A DNA stretch of 64,000 nt, taken from JADJNW01 sp964526645 (GTDB lineage Bacteria; Bacteroidota; Bacteroidia; Chitinophagales; Saprospiraceae). The DNA lies in contig CAZGJN010000004.1 in the NCBI GenBank assembly GCA_964526645.1, forward strand, positions 128,353-192,352, given 5' to 3'. Below the pieces are notes generated by a model, which was not told the origin of the DNA, did not search any database, and saw only the letters and a program-made list of their open reading frames with translations. Shown one piece after another: positions 50,876-60,127 of the stretch; within the stretch, counting starts at the first letter, position 1; each line of letters begins with the position of its first letter. Both the position numbers and the translations under genes were made by a program.

Positions 50876-53464
50876 ATGAAAAAACGGTTTTTGTATGTAT
50901 TTTTTGTGTTAAACTTGCTATGCAGTTGGGCTTCAGTCGCGCAGTCCAGCCGTCCCAATGCTGCTGATATTGCGGTACAGTGGGTTTTGGAAGGCAATCA
51001 GATAGAAGGCAAGCCTCAATATCGCGCTCGATTTACTTTTAAAAACAATGCCAAAGTTGCTTTACCCGCAAAAGGCTGGACGATTTATTACAACCAATTG
51101 GCGGGCACGCCTGTTGCAGACAGCTTGTCCTCTGTAGTGATCAGGCGCATTACCGGAGATTTTTACAGCATGCAACCTACCGCTGCTTTCAAAGCAATAG
51201 CACCCGGGGCAAGTGCCACTTTCACGGTGCTTTACACGGGTTCGCTTATTAAAGCGATAGAAGCGCCTTGTGGTTTGTATATAGTGTTTAAAAATGCCGA
51301 TGGAAAAGAGCAAAAGCCTGAGGTATTGAGTAATTACACAGTTGCATCTTCCGTCCAACCAGAGCAACTGGTCAGAAGCGCCACGGACATTGTGCCGATT
51401 CCGACACCAGCGCAACAGTTTCAGCAGTTTGCGCCATACAATGCCCTGCCCGAAGAGCAATTTTCTAAAATTATTCCTACCCCGATGAAAATTGTAGCCG
51501 GCAATGAATTTATCAAACTCGACCCTTCTTTCCGCTTGCAAAGTGCCAAAGGGCTGAGCAGGGAAGATGCGTATTTTAGAAAGATGATGGAAAGTATATT
51601 TGGCAAAAGAGCCAGACCACAAGGCGAACCTACTGCAGTGCCAATCGTACTCAGAATAGATTCTACGAAGGCAAAAAAAGAAAGCTACACCCTCAAGATC
51701 GAGGCAGGTAAGGGTATTACCATTGTCGGGGCGGATGCTGCTGGTGTTTTTTATGGCATTCAAAGCTTGATGGCATGGTTGCCAACGGATGTTTTTAAAA
51801 CAAAGCAAACCCTGGTAAATATAAAAACCGTCAGCATAGAAGATGCACCCCGATTTGGCTATCGCGGATTACACCTGGATGCTTCCCGCAATTTCCACAA
51901 AAAAGAAGCGGTGCTTAAGCTGTTGGATGCCATGGCTTTTTACAAACTGAACAAATTACATTTTCATCTGGCAGATGATGAGGGCTGGCGTTTGGAAATT
52001 CCACAACTGCCAGAGCTCACACAAGTAGGCGCTTTTAGGGGGCATACCCTCCAAGAAGAGGCATTCCTTTATCCGGCTTATGGCTCAGGACCTTTTGCTG
52101 ACCCGGCTGTTTCGCATGGAAGTGGTTTTTATACGACCAATGATTTTATAGAAATTTTGCAATATGCCAAAGCAAGGCACATCGAAGTGATTCCTGAGTT
52201 TGACACACCTGGGCACGCACGGGCAGCCATCAAGGCGATGCAAGCGCGCTACAACCGCTTGATGAAGGAAGGCAAGCCGGAAGAAGCCAACGCTTATTTG
52301 TTGAGCGACCCCGCGGATTCTTCTCGCTACGAATCGGTACAAGGCTATACCGACAATGTGATTTGTATCTGTCAGGAATCTACCTATCGCTTTTGGGAGA
52401 AGGTCATCTCCGGAGTGCGTGCCACGTACCAAGCTGCAGGAGCGCCACTTACCACCGTTCACATCGGTGGAGATGAGGTACCAAAGGGGGCTTGGGCACA
52501 ATCACCGGCTTGCGCCGAATTGATGAAAACGAATCCGAAACTGAAAACAACGGAAGACCTGGCGCTCTACTACATTCAACGCCTGAATCAATTACTACAA
52601 AACTCAAAACTGCTGACCAGCGGTTGGGAAGAAATCGCGCTAAAAATACAAAAAGTAGGAGGCGCATCTCGTTATGTACCGAATCCTGCATTCATTCGAG
52701 ATGGGCTTATACCTTACGTTTGGAATAACCTTTCGGGCAATCAGGATTTGGGCAATCGCCTGGCCAATGCAGGCTACCCTGTTGTATTATGCAATGTGAC
52801 CAACCTTTATTTTGATTTGGCATACAACAAAGATTTTGAAGAGCCGGGCTTATCCTGGGGTGGTTTCGTGGATACCCGCAAATCCTTTGAATTTGTACCA
52901 GAAGATGTTTTTAAATCTACAACAACCGATCCACTCGGCAATGCTTTTAATACCGATGAATTTTACAAAACGATGGAAAAGCTTACCGATAAAGGTAAAG
53001 CGAATATACTGGGCATACAGGGCCAGTTGTGGAGTGAAACGATCAAAGGGCAGGAAATGCTGGAATATTATGCCTTGCCTAAATTGCTGGGATTAGCAGA
53101 GCGCGCTTGGGCTGCACAACCCCAATGGGCAACAATGGAACAAAAAAATTCTCGGGAAGCAGCCCTGAACAATGCCTGGCATAGTTTTGCCAATTCACTT
53201 GGACAGTACGAACTGCCGAGATTGGACTACCTCTTTGGTGGCTTTAATTATCGCATCGCTCCTCCGGGTGCTGTAATCGAAAAAGGCGTACTCAAAGCCG
53301 CTGCAGAATTTCCTGGTTTACAAATTCGATACACACTGGACAATAGCGAACCCACTACGCAGTCTCCTTTGTACGAAAAACCTTTCAATGCAAGTGGTAC
53401 GGTGAAGCTGAAAGCTTTTGACACAAGAGGTAGGGGAAGCAGAACAATTACCCTGACACCATAA
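50876..53464 (+). CDS. Secreted beta-N-acetylhexosaminidase, GH20 family
   Basis: The product has 862 residues from 50876 (an ATG at 50867 is equally possible; the frame opens at 50828 inside the previous gene). It has a signal peptide (about 1-23, SWASVAQ), a CHB_HEX-type N-terminal carbohydrate-binding sandwich (about 30-165), a GH20b domain (about 200-315), the GH20 catalytic TIM barrel (about 322-770) with FGYRGLHLDASRNF, LHFHLADDEGWR, EVIPEFDTPGHARA and the catalytic pair Asp533-Glu534 in HIGGDEVP, and a C-terminal beta domain. The enzyme removes terminal GlcNAc or GalNAc from chitin oligomers or glycans by substrate-assisted catalysis. No T9SS C-terminal sorting domain is seen, so it is probably periplasmic. 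Confidence 0.95.
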   Translation: MKKRFLYVFFVLNLLCSWASVAQSSRPNAADIAVQWVLEGNQIEGKPQYRARFTFKNNAKVALPAKGWTIYYNQLAGTPVADSLSSVVIRRITGDFYSMQPTAAFKAIAPGASATFTVLYTGSLIKAIEAPCGLYIVFKNADGKEQKPEVLSNYTVASSVQPEQLVRSATDIVPIPTPAQQFQQFAPYNALPEEQFSKIIPTPMKIVAGNEFIKLDPSFRLQSAKGLSREDAYFRKMMESIFGKRARPQGEPTAVPIVLRIDSTKAKKESYTLKIEAGKGITIVGADAAGVFYGIQSLMAWLPTDVFKTKQTLVNIKTVSIEDAPRFGYRGLHLDASRNFHKKEAVLKLLDAMAFYKLNKLHFHLADDEGWRLEIPQLPELTQVGAFRGHTLQEEAFLYPAYGSGPFADPAVSHGSGFYTTNDFIEILQYAKARHIEVIPEFDTPGHARAAIKAMQARYNRLMKEGKPEEANAYLLSDPADSSRYESVQGYTDNVICICQESTYRFWEKVISGVRATYQAAGAPLTTVHIGGDEVPKGAWAQSPACAELMKTNPKLKTTEDLALYYIQRLNQLLQNSKLLTSGWEEIALKIQKVGGASRYVPNPAFIRDGLIPYVWNNLSGNQDLGNRLANAGYPVVLCNVTNLYFDLAYNKDFEEPGLSWGGFVDTRKSFEFVPEDVFKSTTTDPLGNAFNTDEFYKTMEKLTDKGKANILGIQGQLWSETIKGQEMLEYYALPKLLGLAERAWAAQPQWATMEQKNSREAALNNAWHSFANSLGQYELPRLDYLFGGFNYRIAPPGAVIEKGVLKAAAEFPGLQIRYTLDNSEPTTQSPLYEKPFNASGTVKLKAFDTRGRGSRTITLTP

Positions 53465-53474
53465 AAAAATGGAC

Positions 53475-53534
53475 GAGCACCCGAACGATAAAATGCAGGT
53501 CTGAAAACTTCACTGCTTTATCGCTTGGGCGCTC
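53475..53534. terminator. Long convergent hairpin between the GH20 gene and lepB
   Basis: Arms 53475-53492 and 53517-53534 pair at 16 of 18 positions (CGATAAA/TTTATCG, then CCCGA/TTGGG-type and GAGC/GCGCTC-type blocks). The loop forms its own GCAG/CTGC and TGAA/TTCA pairs. On the minus strand seven T (53469-53463) follow, so it terminates lepB; it also lies right after the GH20 stop. Confidence 0.75.
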
Positions 53535-53547
53535 CACCTTTTGTTGG

Positions 53548-55152
53548 TTATTTTTTATCAGCAGAAGTGAAGATGCGATTCCAGTTAATTCCTTTTCTAA
53601 GCTCGCCTTCGCGCAAAGAGAACCAGATAAACAAAGGCTTCCCGACCACATGGTCTTCCGGTACAAACCCCCAAACCCTCGAATCCTCTGAGTTGTGGCG
53701 GTTGTCACCCATCATCCAGTAGTAGTTCATTTTGAAGGTGTATTGCTTACTTTCCTTACCATTGATTAGAATTTTACCCCCTTTTATCTGAAGTTCATTA
53801 TCTTCAAATACGTCAATGACTCGGCGGTACAAAGCGATATTGCTCGTATCAATGTTGACGGTAGCCCCTTTTTTGGGCACATACACGGGGCCATAGTTAT
53901 CTACTGTCCAGTTTGGAAAGTGCATCGGATCACTAGGGAAAACTTTGTAAGGATTGTTGTCCAGCCTGCCCACATCCAGGTTGGTTATGGTAATGCTGGG
54001 ATCCATCCCTTGTATTTTTTTCTTTTGTTCTTCAGTTAAAATAACGATAATGGAATTAGGCGACTGACTAAACACATCATCTTCCGAAATGCCCCAATCC
54101 GCAAAATTTCGGGTGTTGATCGCACCATTAGGCGTATTAATGGTGTACAAAAACTCCAGTTTGGACGGATTTCCAGCGGGCTTCCCGTTGATGTACAATT
54201 GGCGATCCTTCACAGCCACTGAATCCCCGCCCACTGCTACGCAGCGTTTGATATAGTGGTCTTTTTTGTCCATTGGTCGGGTCACAAGCTTGGCACGTCC
54301 CATCTTGATTTCTTGCATTCTGCTCAAAGGCACACTACCCCGCCGATAATCGTGAATGCTCCAGGTTCGTTCCGGAAAAATATACACACTATCTCCTTCC
54401 GGGTAATTAAAAACAACCAGGTCGTTCCGGTCTATCGTTTCTAAAGCAGCCAAGCGATAGTACTTCAGGTTGGGTTTTTCCCAGTAAGACTCTCTGTTGA
54501 TGCCAGGCACTCTATTGTGCAAAAGAGGGAGCATGGCGATGGTTTGGGGCATCCGAATCCCATAGTGCGCTTTGCTTACAAAAAGAAAATCTCCCACCAA
54601 CAAGGAATCTTCCATCGAAGGGGTGGGTATCACATAGGCTTCGATCAGAAACATGCGGATAAAAGCTGCTGCAAATACGGCAAAAATGATGGCTTCTGCC
54701 CATTCGCGCAAGGCAGATTTTTTATACGGATTATTGGCTATAAGTTTGCTCAATTGGCGGGCGTTGTTACTGGCTTTGGCTTCCTGAATTTGAATCCGAT
54801 AGGCTCTCTCTTTTTGGAGGGTAGGTTCATCGTATTTTTCCTTTTGATCGAAAGCAAGGTAGAAAAAGAAAAAAGGAGCAGCCACCACTGCCAGCACACT
54901 TTCCCAAAACGTATAATGTTTGAAAGAGCGCACCATATCAATGCACATACCCGCGTAGATAAAAATATTGACAATCGGGAACAGCAACCACAGCGCATGC
55001 CAGGGTTGGCGACCAATTAACTTGCACCAAACTACAAAATTCAGCCCCGGCACCAAGCCTTTCCATCCTGCTTCTCCGGCTTTTGGAAACAAAAAAAACA
55101 AGCTAATGCTGAGTAAAACGTACCCAATTAAGAGAAAAATAAACAAGCCCAT
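53548..55152 (-). CDS. lepB: Signal peptidase I with long membrane N-terminal extension
   Basis: The product has 534 residues. The first 145 or so residues form several membrane helices (about 3-22, 50-70, 84-101) resembling the DUF5684-type segment found before signal peptidase in Bacteroidota. One further helix (about 152-168) leads into the S26 catalytic domain with nucleophile Ser179 in IPTPSMEDSLLVGDFLFV and general base Lys302 in HYIKRCVAVGGD. A long insertion lies between these boxes (about 200-290), and the last conserved box is MGDNRHNSEDSRVWGFVPEDHVVGK. It cleaves signal peptides of exported proteins such as the many encoded here. It is downstream of DUF1573 on the same strand. Confidence 0.95.
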   Translation of the reverse strand: MGLFIFLLIGYVLLSISLFFLFPKAGEAGWKGLVPGLNFVVWCKLIGRQPWHALWLLFPIVNIFIYAGMCIDMVRSFKHYTFWESVLAVVAAPFFFFYLAFDQKEKYDEPTLQKERAYRIQIQEAKASNNARQLSKLIANNPYKKSALREWAEAIIFAVFAAAFIRMFLIEAYVIPTPSMEDSLLVGDFLFVSKAHYGIRMPQTIAMLPLLHNRVPGINRESYWEKPNLKYYRLAALETIDRNDLVVFNYPEGDSVYIFPERTWSIHDYRRGSVPLSRMQEIKMGRAKLVTRPMDKKDHYIKRCVAVGGDSVAVKDRQLYINGKPAGNPSKLEFLYTINTPNGAINTRNFADWGISEDDVFSQSPNSIIVILTEEQKKKIQGMDPSITITNLDVGRLDNNPYKVFPSDPMHFPNWTVDNYGPVYVPKKGATVNIDTSNIALYRRVIDVFEDNELQIKGGKILINGKESKQYTFKMNYYWMMGDNRHNSEDSRVWGFVPEDHVVGKPLFIWFSLREGELRKGINWNRIFTSADKK

Positions 55153-55277
55153 TCAGTATCTGATTTAGGTTTTTTAAAGATTCACGGCGTAAATATAAAG
55201 TAAATTGCCGTAACAAAAGCGAAGGCATTCGTAAGATGGATAAGTATCTCTTTTTTAATGACGAAAAGCATCCAGCA

Positions 55278-55637
55278 CTATTCCAAAACAACCCCTGTGA
55301 TATAGAGCTTTTCAGCCTTGCGCTGCCGATTGAAGTACACTTTGGCGGATTTGTAAAAATAACCAGTGTCGCCTGCATCGTATTCGATGACAATTCGCCC
55401 GATGGAGTCTGGAAGGATTGGCGTTTCTACCCAGTTGGAGCCTGTACAGCCGCAAGATGTACGCACATTGTCAATCAGTAGAGGTGTATTACTGGTATTT
55501 TTGAACAAAAAAGTATGGCTTACCGGTTTGTTCTTGGCAATATCGCCAAAATCATGCTCTACTGCACTCAGCCACTGCACCTTTACCTCAGCCGGAGGTG
55601 CCGTAAAAATGAGCCAAACTGCCAAAAAAGGAATCAT
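55278..55637 (-). CDS. DUF1573 secreted protein
   Basis: The product has 119 residues. A short hydrophobic start (about 1-15) is followed by a single DUF1573 Ig-like domain: HDFGDIAKNKPVSHTFLFKNTSNTPLLIDNVRTSCGCTG and YDAGDTGYFYKSAKVYFN. The conserved CGC motif is present. The domain is frequent in exported Bacteroidota proteins and has no assigned activity. It lies 45 bases after DUF2452 and 125 bases before lepB, all on the minus strand. Confidence 0.88.
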   Translation of the reverse strand: MIPFLAVWLIFTAPPAEVKVQWLSAVEHDFGDIAKNKPVSHTFLFKNTSNTPLLIDNVRTSCGCTGSNWVETPILPDSIGRIVIEYDAGDTGYFYKSAKVYFNRQRKAEKLYITGVVLE

Positions 55638-55682
55638 GAGGTAATGGATTTAAGTAATTGTTCTAATTCAAAACATTGCTTT

Positions 55683-56135
55683 TCAAATTTCTTTGGCTTG
55701 CGCCAACACTTCCCAGGTATGATCGGACAATAAGTGCACAGATGCGACAAAATCATAAGGCATTTTAGCACCCCATTCCGCCGGTGCAATTAAGGAAAGC
55801 AAGTGTTTGCCATTAGCCCGCCGGTACAAGTGGTATTGTTTACCGATCACGGGTTCAAAACCTATGTCAGCTTGATAAATTTTTTCGGATACAGCGACAC
55901 GGTCGGTGATCGCCCTTGCTTGTTGTGCCAGCAACTCGATCTGCTTTCGGATCTGATCCAGGTGCATATCCGTTTGTTCGTACATGGCAGTCATAGCGAT
56001 TCCCTTCGCTTTTCCTTTGTCCAAAGGATGAATCACCACGCCGCCCACCGTATGCGCATAGGGCAAAAGATGTGGATTTTCAGCTACTTTTTTGACATCA
56101 ATTGGGTTAACAAAAACTTCCTTTTCTTTTTCCAT
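55683..56135 (-). CDS. DUF2452 family protein
   Basis: The product has 150 residues from the ATG at 56135; another ATG at 56159 would add eight basic residues. The sequence follows the DUF2452 pattern: NPHLLPYAHTVGGVVIHPLDKGKAKGIAMTAMYEQTDMHLDQIRKQIELLAQQA, then GFEPVIGKQYHLYRR and FVASVHLLSDHTWEVLA. It is predicted cytosolic; function is unknown. A minus-strand -7 box lies about 90 bases upstream. Confidence 0.85.
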   Translation of the reverse strand: MEKEKEVFVNPIDVKKVAENPHLLPYAHTVGGVVIHPLDKGKAKGIAMTAMYEQTDMHLDQIRKQIELLAQQARAITDRVAVSEKIYQADIGFEPVIGKQYHLYRRANGKHLLSLIAPAEWGAKMPYDFVASVHLLSDHTWEVLAQAKEI

Positions 56136-56225
56136 ACACTTCTTTTTTAAAAAACTCATCTCGGTTGTAATTGTTTACAGCATTCAAATACAAAACAAAC
56201 AAACAAAATACGGGCATTTGTTTTG

Positions 56226-56233
56226 CAAAGATA
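56226..56233 (-). promoter_or_regulatory. Candidate -7 element for the DUF2452 gene
   Basis: Minus strand TATCTTTG, exact TAnnTTTG, 91 bases before the start codon. No TTG was found at the usual spacing. Confidence 0.45.
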
Positions 56234-56308
56234 TGGGAACTAAATTATGAAAAGTAAGAAAAATGTCATACATTGACAAGATGCTTGGGAACGACAAATA
56301 CAACCGTT

Positions 56309-59224
56309 ATGCAAAAACAAATGAACACAATGTTATACGAAAAAGACATTACCTCTATTCCTGCAGAAATGCCTGATACCGGAGTAGCAAGCGAGATTTT
56401 ATTGATAAAAGGCTTAAACGAAGCCTTGCTCCAATTGCTCAATTGCGATGATGCAGAACAAGCCTTGGAAAATGCTTTTCAAGTGGTGTGTAGTTTATTA
56501 GATTCTGATGGCATTTTTTTACTTAAATATCAAGCGTATAAAAGCGACATAATTGTTGCTTCTGTTCGTTTTGGGATGCGTTTCATCAATAATAAATGGG
56601 AACGCTTACCTCAAAAGGAAATTAAATTTCCGATAGAAACATCTCAAATAAAAGAACGGATTGATAGACTCGTGACAGACGGTGTCATCTTCTCCAGTAG
56701 CAGGGAGAGCGCTCCACCGGCACTTTCCGAGGTGCTTTCCATGTTGGATGTGGATTATTACATGAGTTTTAGGATTCTTGTGAATGGGCATCTTTGGGGA
56801 GGAGGAACATTCACGAGTCGGCGCGATTTTCCTCAACTGAAGATGGCGCATTACAGCCTTTTAGAGCCATTTATGGCGAGTGTCGGCAACTTTATGGCGC
56901 GTATTGAAGCAGAAACGGCGCTATCTGAGCAAACAACATACCTGAGAAAAATCATTGATCTTAACCCCAATCTCATTTTTGCAAAAGACCGCACCGGCGC
57001 CTATACCCTTGTAAATAAAGCCTTGGCTGCCATTCACGGGGTGAAAACGGAGGATATGATCGGCAAAACGGATCGCGATTTCAAACTTCCGGAGGAAGAG
57101 GTGGTGCACTTTCTGAAGACAGATTTAGAAGTGATGGATACCCAAGCGACGCGCTTTGTCCCCATCGAGAAGATAACGGATCATGAGGGAAACATTCACT
57201 TTTTCCAAACTACGATCGTTCCTATTTTCGACAAAGAACACGAGGTAAATGAGATTTTGGGGGTTTGTATGGATATTACAGATTTAAAGAAAACAGAAGC
57301 CCAGTTAATAACAGAAAAGCAATTTAGTGAGAACATTACCTCTACCATTCCTGATTGGGTGATGTTAGTGAATTATGCTGATAAAAAATTTTCTTATCAC
57401 AATATCACTTATCCTGTGTTGGGGTATAATGAAGAAGAAGCTTCTGATCTTTTAAAATTTTTGGAAACAAAGATACACCCTGAAGACCAGCCAAAAATAA
57501 AATATTTTTTTGATAAATTATCTATAGCAAATGAGAAAGAAATTATTGAAAAGCGATTCAGGCTTCAGCATAAAAATGGAGAATGGCTGTCCTTCCTTGA
57601 GCGTGCTCGCGTAGTAAGCCGAAAACCGGATGGCTCCGTAAATGAATATCTCGCTATTATACAAAATGTAACAAAAGAAGTAGAGGCAGAGAAAAATCTG
57701 ATTCAGAGCAAGCAACGTTATCGCAATTTTATTGCGCACAGTTATGATGGAATTTATTACCTCGGCTTTGATGTGCCTATTTCTATTCACTTGCCAATCG
57801 AAGAACAAGTGAAACTTTATTATGAAGGCGCTTATATAGCGGAGTGCAACCAGTCGCTGGCTCGTATGTATGGTTATCAAAACTATACAGAGATGATAGG
57901 CGTGAAGCTCAAATCATTTCATGATGGAGAATATTATGAGCAAAATTCGCAATCAACAATTGATTTTATTTCAAATGGTTATCGCGTAATGGATATAGAA
58001 ACCATTGAGCCTCATGCTGATGGCGAGTATCATCATTACATGAATTATGCGATTGGCATGATCGAAAATGAATATTTGGTTGGCGTTTGGGGGGCTCAAC
58101 AAGATATCACAGAGCGCAAAAAAGCAGAACGGGCACTTAGGGAGAGTGAAAGTATTTTAAAAGCTACCCTTAATGCACTACCGGACTTGAAATTTCGATT
58201 AAATAAAGAAGGGGTATTTTTAGAATATTTCCGTTCTAAATTAGAAGAAACAGAGTTGCATATCGCACCAAATCTATTTTTAGGAAAATCAGTAAAGGAT
58301 GCCTTACCTTCCTACATTGCCCAACTTATTTTGGAAAACCTGAATGAAGCTATCACAACACAGCAACTTCAAGTCTTTGAATACGATATGGATGGTGAGT
58401 ATTTTGAAGGGCGCGTCAGCCCCATGCTGAATCAAGAAGTAATAGCTGTAGTGAGAAATATTACACCGCAGAAAAAAGCGCAAATAGAACTGGAAGAAAA
58501 AATTAAAGAAGTAGATCATAAAAATAAAGAATTGATTCAATTAATTGATCAGAATTTTGAATTGCAACACTTTGCCTCTGTGGCTTCGCATGATTTGAGG
58601 GAGCCGATTCGTACAATTCATAGTTTTGTACAGTTATTAGAAAAGAGATATTATGATAATTTAGATGAGGATGGTATCAAGTGGATTAATTTTATTAAAA
58701 AAGGTACATCCAATATGAATCAATTAATAGAGGATTTATTGATGTACGCCAGGATCAACAGTGATGAACACAGCATACAGCCCCTCCCGCTGGCATCTTT
58801 GCTAAATGAAGTGCTGGAAAGCATCCAAAATGTTATTCAAGAAAAAAGAGCGATCATTAAAATTGGATATTTACCTTCCATGATTAATGGAAACAGGACT
58901 AAATTCAAGCAGTTATTTCAAAACTTGATTACGAATGCAATAAAATTTCACAAACCAGGTATTGATCCTATCATAGAAATTAATGCTGAAGAAATTAAAG
59001 ATTATTGGAAGTTTATGATAAAAGATAACGGATTGGGCATTCGAGAGGAGGCACAAGAAAATATTTTTATGTTGTTTAAAAAAATACATACCTCGCCGGA
59101 ACATCAGGGAACTGGTATCGGATTGGCGCTTTGCAAAAGGATTGTAGAACAACATGGCGGGACAATGTGGGTAGAATCCTCACTGTACATGGGTAGTACA
59201 TTTTATTTTACCATACCTTCATAA
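56309..59224 (+). CDS. Multi-PAS sensor histidine kinase
   Basis: The product has 971 residues from the ATG at 56309 (ATGs at 56321 and 56330 are alternatives; the frame runs back to a TTG at 56273). No membrane helix is seen, so it is probably cytosolic. In order: a GAF-like domain (about 15-205), then about four PAS/PAC units (about 210-330, 335-465, 470-620, 625-730) with ILGVCMDITDLKKTEAQL and GVWGAQQDITERKKAE at their ends, a coiled-coil linker, a HisKA domain with phospho-acceptor His761 in SHDLREPIRTIHSF, and an ATPase domain with NLITNAIKFH (N box), DNGLGI (G1) and GTGIGLALCKRIVEQHGG (G2). No response regulator is adjacent. The DNA is more AT-rich than its neighbours. It is coupled to the next gene (2-base gap). 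Confidence 0.93.
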   Translation: MQKQMNTMLYEKDITSIPAEMPDTGVASEILLIKGLNEALLQLLNCDDAEQALENAFQVVCSLLDSDGIFLLKYQAYKSDIIVASVRFGMRFINNKWERLPQKEIKFPIETSQIKERIDRLVTDGVIFSSSRESAPPALSEVLSMLDVDYYMSFRILVNGHLWGGGTFTSRRDFPQLKMAHYSLLEPFMASVGNFMARIEAETALSEQTTYLRKIIDLNPNLIFAKDRTGAYTLVNKALAAIHGVKTEDMIGKTDRDFKLPEEEVVHFLKTDLEVMDTQATRFVPIEKITDHEGNIHFFQTTIVPIFDKEHEVNEILGVCMDITDLKKTEAQLITEKQFSENITSTIPDWVMLVNYADKKFSYHNITYPVLGYNEEEASDLLKFLETKIHPEDQPKIKYFFDKLSIANEKEIIEKRFRLQHKNGEWLSFLERARVVSRKPDGSVNEYLAIIQNVTKEVEAEKNLIQSKQRYRNFIAHSYDGIYYLGFDVPISIHLPIEEQVKLYYEGAYIAECNQSLARMYGYQNYTEMIGVKLKSFHDGEYYEQNSQSTIDFISNGYRVMDIETIEPHADGEYHHYMNYAIGMIENEYLVGVWGAQQDITERKKAERALRESESILKATLNALPDLKFRLNKEGVFLEYFRSKLEETELHIAPNLFLGKSVKDALPSYIAQLILENLNEAITTQQLQVFEYDMDGEYFEGRVSPMLNQEVIAVVRNITPQKKAQIELEEKIKEVDHKNKELIQLIDQNFELQHFASVASHDLREPIRTIHSFVQLLEKRYYDNLDEDGIKWINFIKKGTSNMNQLIEDLLMYARINSDEHSIQPLPLASLLNEVLESIQNVIQEKRAIIKIGYLPSMINGNRTKFKQLFQNLITNAIKFHKPGIDPIIEINAEEIKDYWKFMIKDNGLGIREEAQENIFMLFKKIHTSPEHQGTGIGLALCKRIVEQHGGTMWVESSLYMGSTFYFTIPS

Positions 59225-59226
59225 AT

Positions 59227-59619
59227 ATGCAATTAAATTGGCAAAAAGTAAATAAAATTACTTCTCTTTATTTAGAAGCATTAAGCAAAGGGGACTATAA
59301 TAATTTGATTCATTTATTTAGGGATGATGCCACGATTCTCTCCCCGCTATATGGCAGGTGCAAAGCGCAGGATTTTTACAAGACTTTACTGTCAGATACG
59401 CAGCAATCGGTATTGACTCCTTTGGCGCTTTTCCTCAATGACAAAAGAAATGCCGCAGCCCTCCATTTCACTTACCGCTGGACGTTGGCTAATGGGCGTA
59501 TCACTACTTTTGATTGTGTAGATATTTTTGAGTTTGATGAAAATCATAAAATTAGCTTGCTCAAAATTATTTATGATACTGCATCGGCGCGGCAACTCTT
59601 TGATGAATTAGAGCGGTAA
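59227..59619 (+). CDS. NTF2-like (SnoaL-type) small protein
   Basis: The product has 130 residues with the cone-shaped NTF2/SnoaL pattern: an N-terminal helix pair (ITSLYLEALSKGDYNNLIHLFRDDATILSPLYG), a middle helix (AQDFYKTLLSDT), then antiparallel strands (AALHFTYRWTLANGRITTFDCVDIFEFDENHKISLLKIIYD). The fold binds small ligands or has isomerase or hydrolase activity in some members. It begins 2 bases after the kinase stop, so the two are surely cotranscribed; it could supply a ligand-binding partner for the kinase, which is inference. Confidence 0.8.
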   Translation: MQLNWQKVNKITSLYLEALSKGDYNNLIHLFRDDATILSPLYGRCKAQDFYKTLLSDTQQSVLTPLALFLNDKRNAAALHFTYRWTLANGRITTFDCVDIFEFDENHKISLLKIIYDTASARQLFDELER

Positions 59620-59705
59620 AGTTGTAATGTTTTCCAGCGATTCATAGTGATTAAATTTATTTATTACCGTTGGCATCTGTCATCTAAATCCTTTGCAGAT
59701 AAGCC

Positions 59706-59731
59706 TAAATTGGGCTTGAGCCCAAAATTTA
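59706..59731 (+). terminator. Hairpin after the NTF2-like gene
   Basis: TTGGGC (59710-59715), loop TTGA, GCCCAA (59720-59725), extended by TAAA/TTTA after a bulge, followed by TTTT. It lies just before the pseudogene start. Confidence 0.5.
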
Positions 59732-59736
59732 TTTTC

Positions 59737-59990
59737 ATGGAAAATAAAGTGCTTATTATCGGTGGGGGGATGGCTGGCTTGTCTGCTGGTGCATATCTGC
59801 AAATGAATGATTACAATACCGAGATTTTTGAGTTGAATAGTGCGCCGGGGGCGTATGTACCTCCTGGAAAAAAGGCGATTATACCGTTGATCTTTGCTTG
59901 CACTGGCTTGTAGGCTCGGTTAGAGGAGAACCCTTGTATGATCGTTGGAAGGAATTGATCGAATATCAATTAAGGCTTTCGCCGCGATGA
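59737..59990 (+). pseudogene. Remnant of a CrtI-like NAD(P)/FAD-dependent oxidoreductase, frameshifted
   Basis: From the ATG at 59737 the frame encodes a dinucleotide-binding start, MENKVLIIGGGMAGLSAGAYL, followed by MNDYNTEIFELNSAPGA, matching phytoene-desaturase-like oxidoreductases. The frame then drifts and stops at 59913. From about 59883 a second frame reads TVDLCLHWLVGS and LYDRWKELIEYQLRLS up to a stop at 59990; this matches the family's next conserved block (D-x-C-x-HWLVGS, then LW-x-ELI). So one indel lies just before 59883, and the remaining 350 or so codons of the usual 500-residue enzyme are missing or unrecognisable. The gene is dead. It is not part of the flanking operons. Confidence 0.8.
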
Positions 59991-60127
59991 AATGCTTTAT
60001 TCGGCATGGAGTGATAGTGGGATACAGTTCATTGGACGAATCCATTGCTTATGGGTAGTAAAAGAGAAGGGATTTTTAATGAAAGCCTTCGTTTTCAAAC
60101 TTATTGTGTTTTTTCTTATCTTGCAAT

